Below are positions 5,184-6,618 of a stretch of 6,618 bases of DNA, one piece after another. The stretch covers positions 1-6,618 of the forward strand of contig CAMFIW010000166.1 of assembly GCA_945952355.1 (NCBI GenBank). Reading direction: 5' to 3'. The notes below the pieces were generated by a model, which saw only the letters and a program-made list of their open reading frames with translations, had not been told where the DNA came from and ran no database searches. The stretch comes from an uncultured Phenylobacterium sp. GTDB lineage: Bacteria > Pseudomonadota > Alphaproteobacteria > Caulobacterales > Caulobacteraceae. The translations under genes were made by a program, and so were the position numbers. How positions within the stretch are numbered: the stretch's first letter is position 1; each line of letters begins with the position of its first letter.

Positions 5184-6341
5184 ATGTTTTCCAAGCGCAA
5201 CCTGAACCCCGTCGCGGCGGCGCCGACGCCGGGCTTCGACGCCGCCGGGCTTTTCGGCCGCGCCATCGCCAATCCGTATGTCGGGGCGGGCGCGGCGGCG
5301 GCCCTGTTTCTCGCGACAGGCCTCGGCGTGATCGCCCTGCTGGGCTACCCCCACGCCGGCAACCCGACCGTGCGCATCTCGCTCGCCAAGGTCGCCTCGA
5401 TGGCCGCACCCCCCGGCTGGCGCGAGGCGCTCTCCGCCGAGCATCCCGGCGGACCGGTGGTGACCGAGGACATCTACCGCCTGTCCGAGGCGCCGATTCC
5501 GGCCGGCGCATACAATGGCGAGGCCACAATCACCATGCCCGGCGGCCATACCTTCAGGACGGCCGATCCCCTACCGCAGGCGCCGATCGCCGGCATGACC
5601 GCCCCCGGGCCGGGCGGTCTTCTGCCGATCATCGCGCAGGACGGCCGAACGCCCGCCCAGGCCTATTCGCGCCCCTTCACCTCCAACGGCCGGCCCAAGG
5701 TCGCCCTGGTCATCGGCGGTCTCGGCCTCAACGCCACCGCGACCCGTCAAGCCATCGAGCAGTTGCCCCCCGAGGTCACGCTGTCCTTCGTGCCCTATGC
5801 CGAGGGTCTGCAGGGCTGGATCGACCTGGCGCGCGCCAATGGCCACGAGGTGCTGCTCGAAGCGCCGATGGAGCCGGTCGACTATCCGCAGAACGATCCA
5901 GGCCCCTACACGCTGATGGCCGAGGCCCAGGGGCCCGAAACGGTGAAGAAGCTGGAGTGGCTGCTCAGCCGGGCGACCGGCTACTTCGGCGTCACCAACT
6001 ATCTGGGCTCGCGCTTCGTCGGCTCGGACGGCGCCATGGGCGCCTTCTCCAGCGCGCTCAAGGGCCGGGGCCTGGCCTTCATCGACGACGGCTCGGCCGC
6101 GAAGCGCGGCGGCGGCCTGCCTCGCGCCTCCGCGGACCGCATCATCGACGACCAGCTCTCGAAGGATTCCATCGACCAGCAGCTCCTGGCGCTGGAGGCC
6201 GGCGCCCTGCAGCACGGCCAGGCGCTGGGCTCCGGCTTCGCCTATCCGGTGACGCTCACCCAGGTCGCCGCCTGGGCCCAGTCGGTGGAAACGCGCGGCT
6301 ACCAGCTCGCCCCGGCCTCGGCCCTGACCGTCCGTCGATGA
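5184..6341 (+). CDS. divergent polysaccharide deacetylase family protein (YibQ type)
   Basis: The product has 385 residues. A short cytoplasmic N-terminus (1-32) and one membrane segment (about 33-54) are followed by a Pro/Gly/Ala-rich periplasmic linker to about residue 168 and a C-terminal YibQ/DUF610-type domain (about 170-380). Domain landmarks are VALVIGGLGL (173-182), SFVPYA (201-206), EAPMEPVDYP (227-236) with NDPGPYTL after it, GYFGVTNYLGSRFVG (266-280) and GLAFIDDGSA (296-305). Where many relatives have Asp-Asp after the first strand this protein has Gly-Gly, and the NxxGSR loop has Tyr where NNHMGS forms have His, so metal-dependent deacetylation is doubtful. In E. coli yibQ follows envC, which suggests an envelope role. 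The start is supported by GGAGG (5172-5176), 7 nt before the ATG. Its stop overlaps the rppH start as ATGA. Confidence 0.88.
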   Translation: MFSKRNLNPVAAAPTPGFDAAGLFGRAIANPYVGAGAAAALFLATGLGVIALLGYPHAGNPTVRISLAKVASMAAPPGWREALSAEHPGGPVVTEDIYRLSEAPIPAGAYNGEATITMPGGHTFRTADPLPQAPIAGMTAPGPGGLLPIIAQDGRTPAQAYSRPFTSNGRPKVALVIGGLGLNATATRQAIEQLPPEVTLSFVPYAEGLQGWIDLARANGHEVLLEAPMEPVDYPQNDPGPYTLMAEAQGPETVKKLEWLLSRATGYFGVTNYLGSRFVGSDGAMGAFSSALKGRGLAFIDDGSAAKRGGGLPRASADRIIDDQLSKDSIDQQLLALEAGALQHGQALGSGFAYPVTLTQVAAWAQSVETRGYQLAPASALTVRR

Positions 6342-6618
6342 GCGACCTTGCGGCCTACCGCCCCAATGTCGGGGTGGTGCTGTTCCACCCGGACGGCCGC
6401 GTCTGGCTGGGGCGGCGCGCGGCCACGCCGGGGCCCTACAACTGGCAATTTCCGCAGGGCGGCGTCGACGACGGTGAGGACCTCGAAGCCGCGGCCCTGC
6501 GCGAGCTGGCCGAGGAGACGGGCGTGCGCACCACCGCCGTCCTGGGCCGCACGGACGGCTGGCTCACCTACGACTTTCCGCCCGAGCACACGGGTTCGAA
6601 GATCGCCAAGGGCTGGAA
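6338..6618 (+). CDS. rppH: RNA pyrophosphohydrolase RppH (Nudix), 5' part
   Basis: RppH removes pyrophosphate from the 5' triphosphate end of mRNA, which exposes transcripts to RNase E decay. The window holds 93 complete codons and two further bases; the gene runs off the right edge (E. coli RppH has 176 residues). The frame opens YRPNVGVVLF, followed by VWLGRR, GPYNWQFPQGG (32-42) and a complete Nudix box at 41-63 matching G-x5-E-x7-REU-x-EE-x-G-U, including R55, E56, E59 and E60. LGRTDGWLTYDFP and GSKIAKGW, characteristic of alphaproteobacterial RppH, come next. The ATG overlaps the deacetylase stop as ATGA and no clear Shine-Dalgarno precedes it, so translation probably depends on the upstream gene. 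There is no sign of damage in the visible part. Confidence 0.95.
   Translation, partial: MSDLAAYRPNVGVVLFHPDGRVWLGRRAATPGPYNWQFPQGGVDDGEDLEAAALRELAEETGVRTTAVLGRTDGWLTYDFPPEHTGSKIAKGW

Noticed and set aside
5571..6215. A 214-codon minus-strand open frame opposite the deacetylase.
   Set aside because: It is a shadow of the plus-strand gene, with no motif and no plausible ribosome site.

Overview
This 6.6 kb window is GC-rich, densely packed and reads as alphaproteobacterial chromosome, most likely Caulobacterales (Caulobacter/Phenylobacterium-like). The evidence is protein style, the gene order nadD-rsfS-rlmH-envC-ctpA followed by a YibQ-type divergent polysaccharide deacetylase and rppH, candidate promoters that fit the Caulobacter housekeeping form better than the E. 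coli form, a CtrA-like TTAACCAT box, and few GANTC sites (nine found by eye). The genus is inferred, not proven.

Layout. A few codons of a possible upstream gene (1-36) precede nadD (14-682, NAD synthesis). After an 81-nt gap with a candidate promoter and a strong Shine-Dalgarno come rsfS (764-1177, apparently starting at CTG), rlmH (1174-1638, TTG start, overlapping the rsfS stop) and an EnvC-like amidase activator (1649-2500, TTG start). These look like one transcription unit for ribosome silencing/maturation and cell-wall splitting. A 105-nt gap with a perfect 7-bp hairpin and a candidate promoter leads to ctpA (2606-4003), a periplasmic PDZ-containing S41 protease with an intact Ser-Lys-Gln catalytic set.

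An inverted two-gene module follows on the minus strand: a TetR-family regulator (4459-5052) and a VOC/glyoxalase-fold protein (4061-4462), overlapping by ATGA. The regulator's promoter (TTGACA, 17-bp spacer, ATTAAT) is covered by two 17-bp palindromes whose centres are 21 bp apart, a textbook arrangement for autorepression. The module separates genes that are usually neighbours, so it is probably an insertion into a conserved block.

Back on the plus strand are a membrane-anchored divergent polysaccharide deacetylase (5184-6341) and the 5' part of rppH (6338 to the window edge), which overlap by ATGA and so are probably translationally coupled.

No tRNA, rRNA, CRISPR array, insertion sequence or integrase was seen, and no gene-free stretch exceeds about 130 nt. 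I see no wholly new multi-gene system. The most notable points are the probable CTG start of rsfS, the two-operator TetR/VOC switch, the short and catalytically degenerate EnvC, and the CtrA-like box before the deacetylase.
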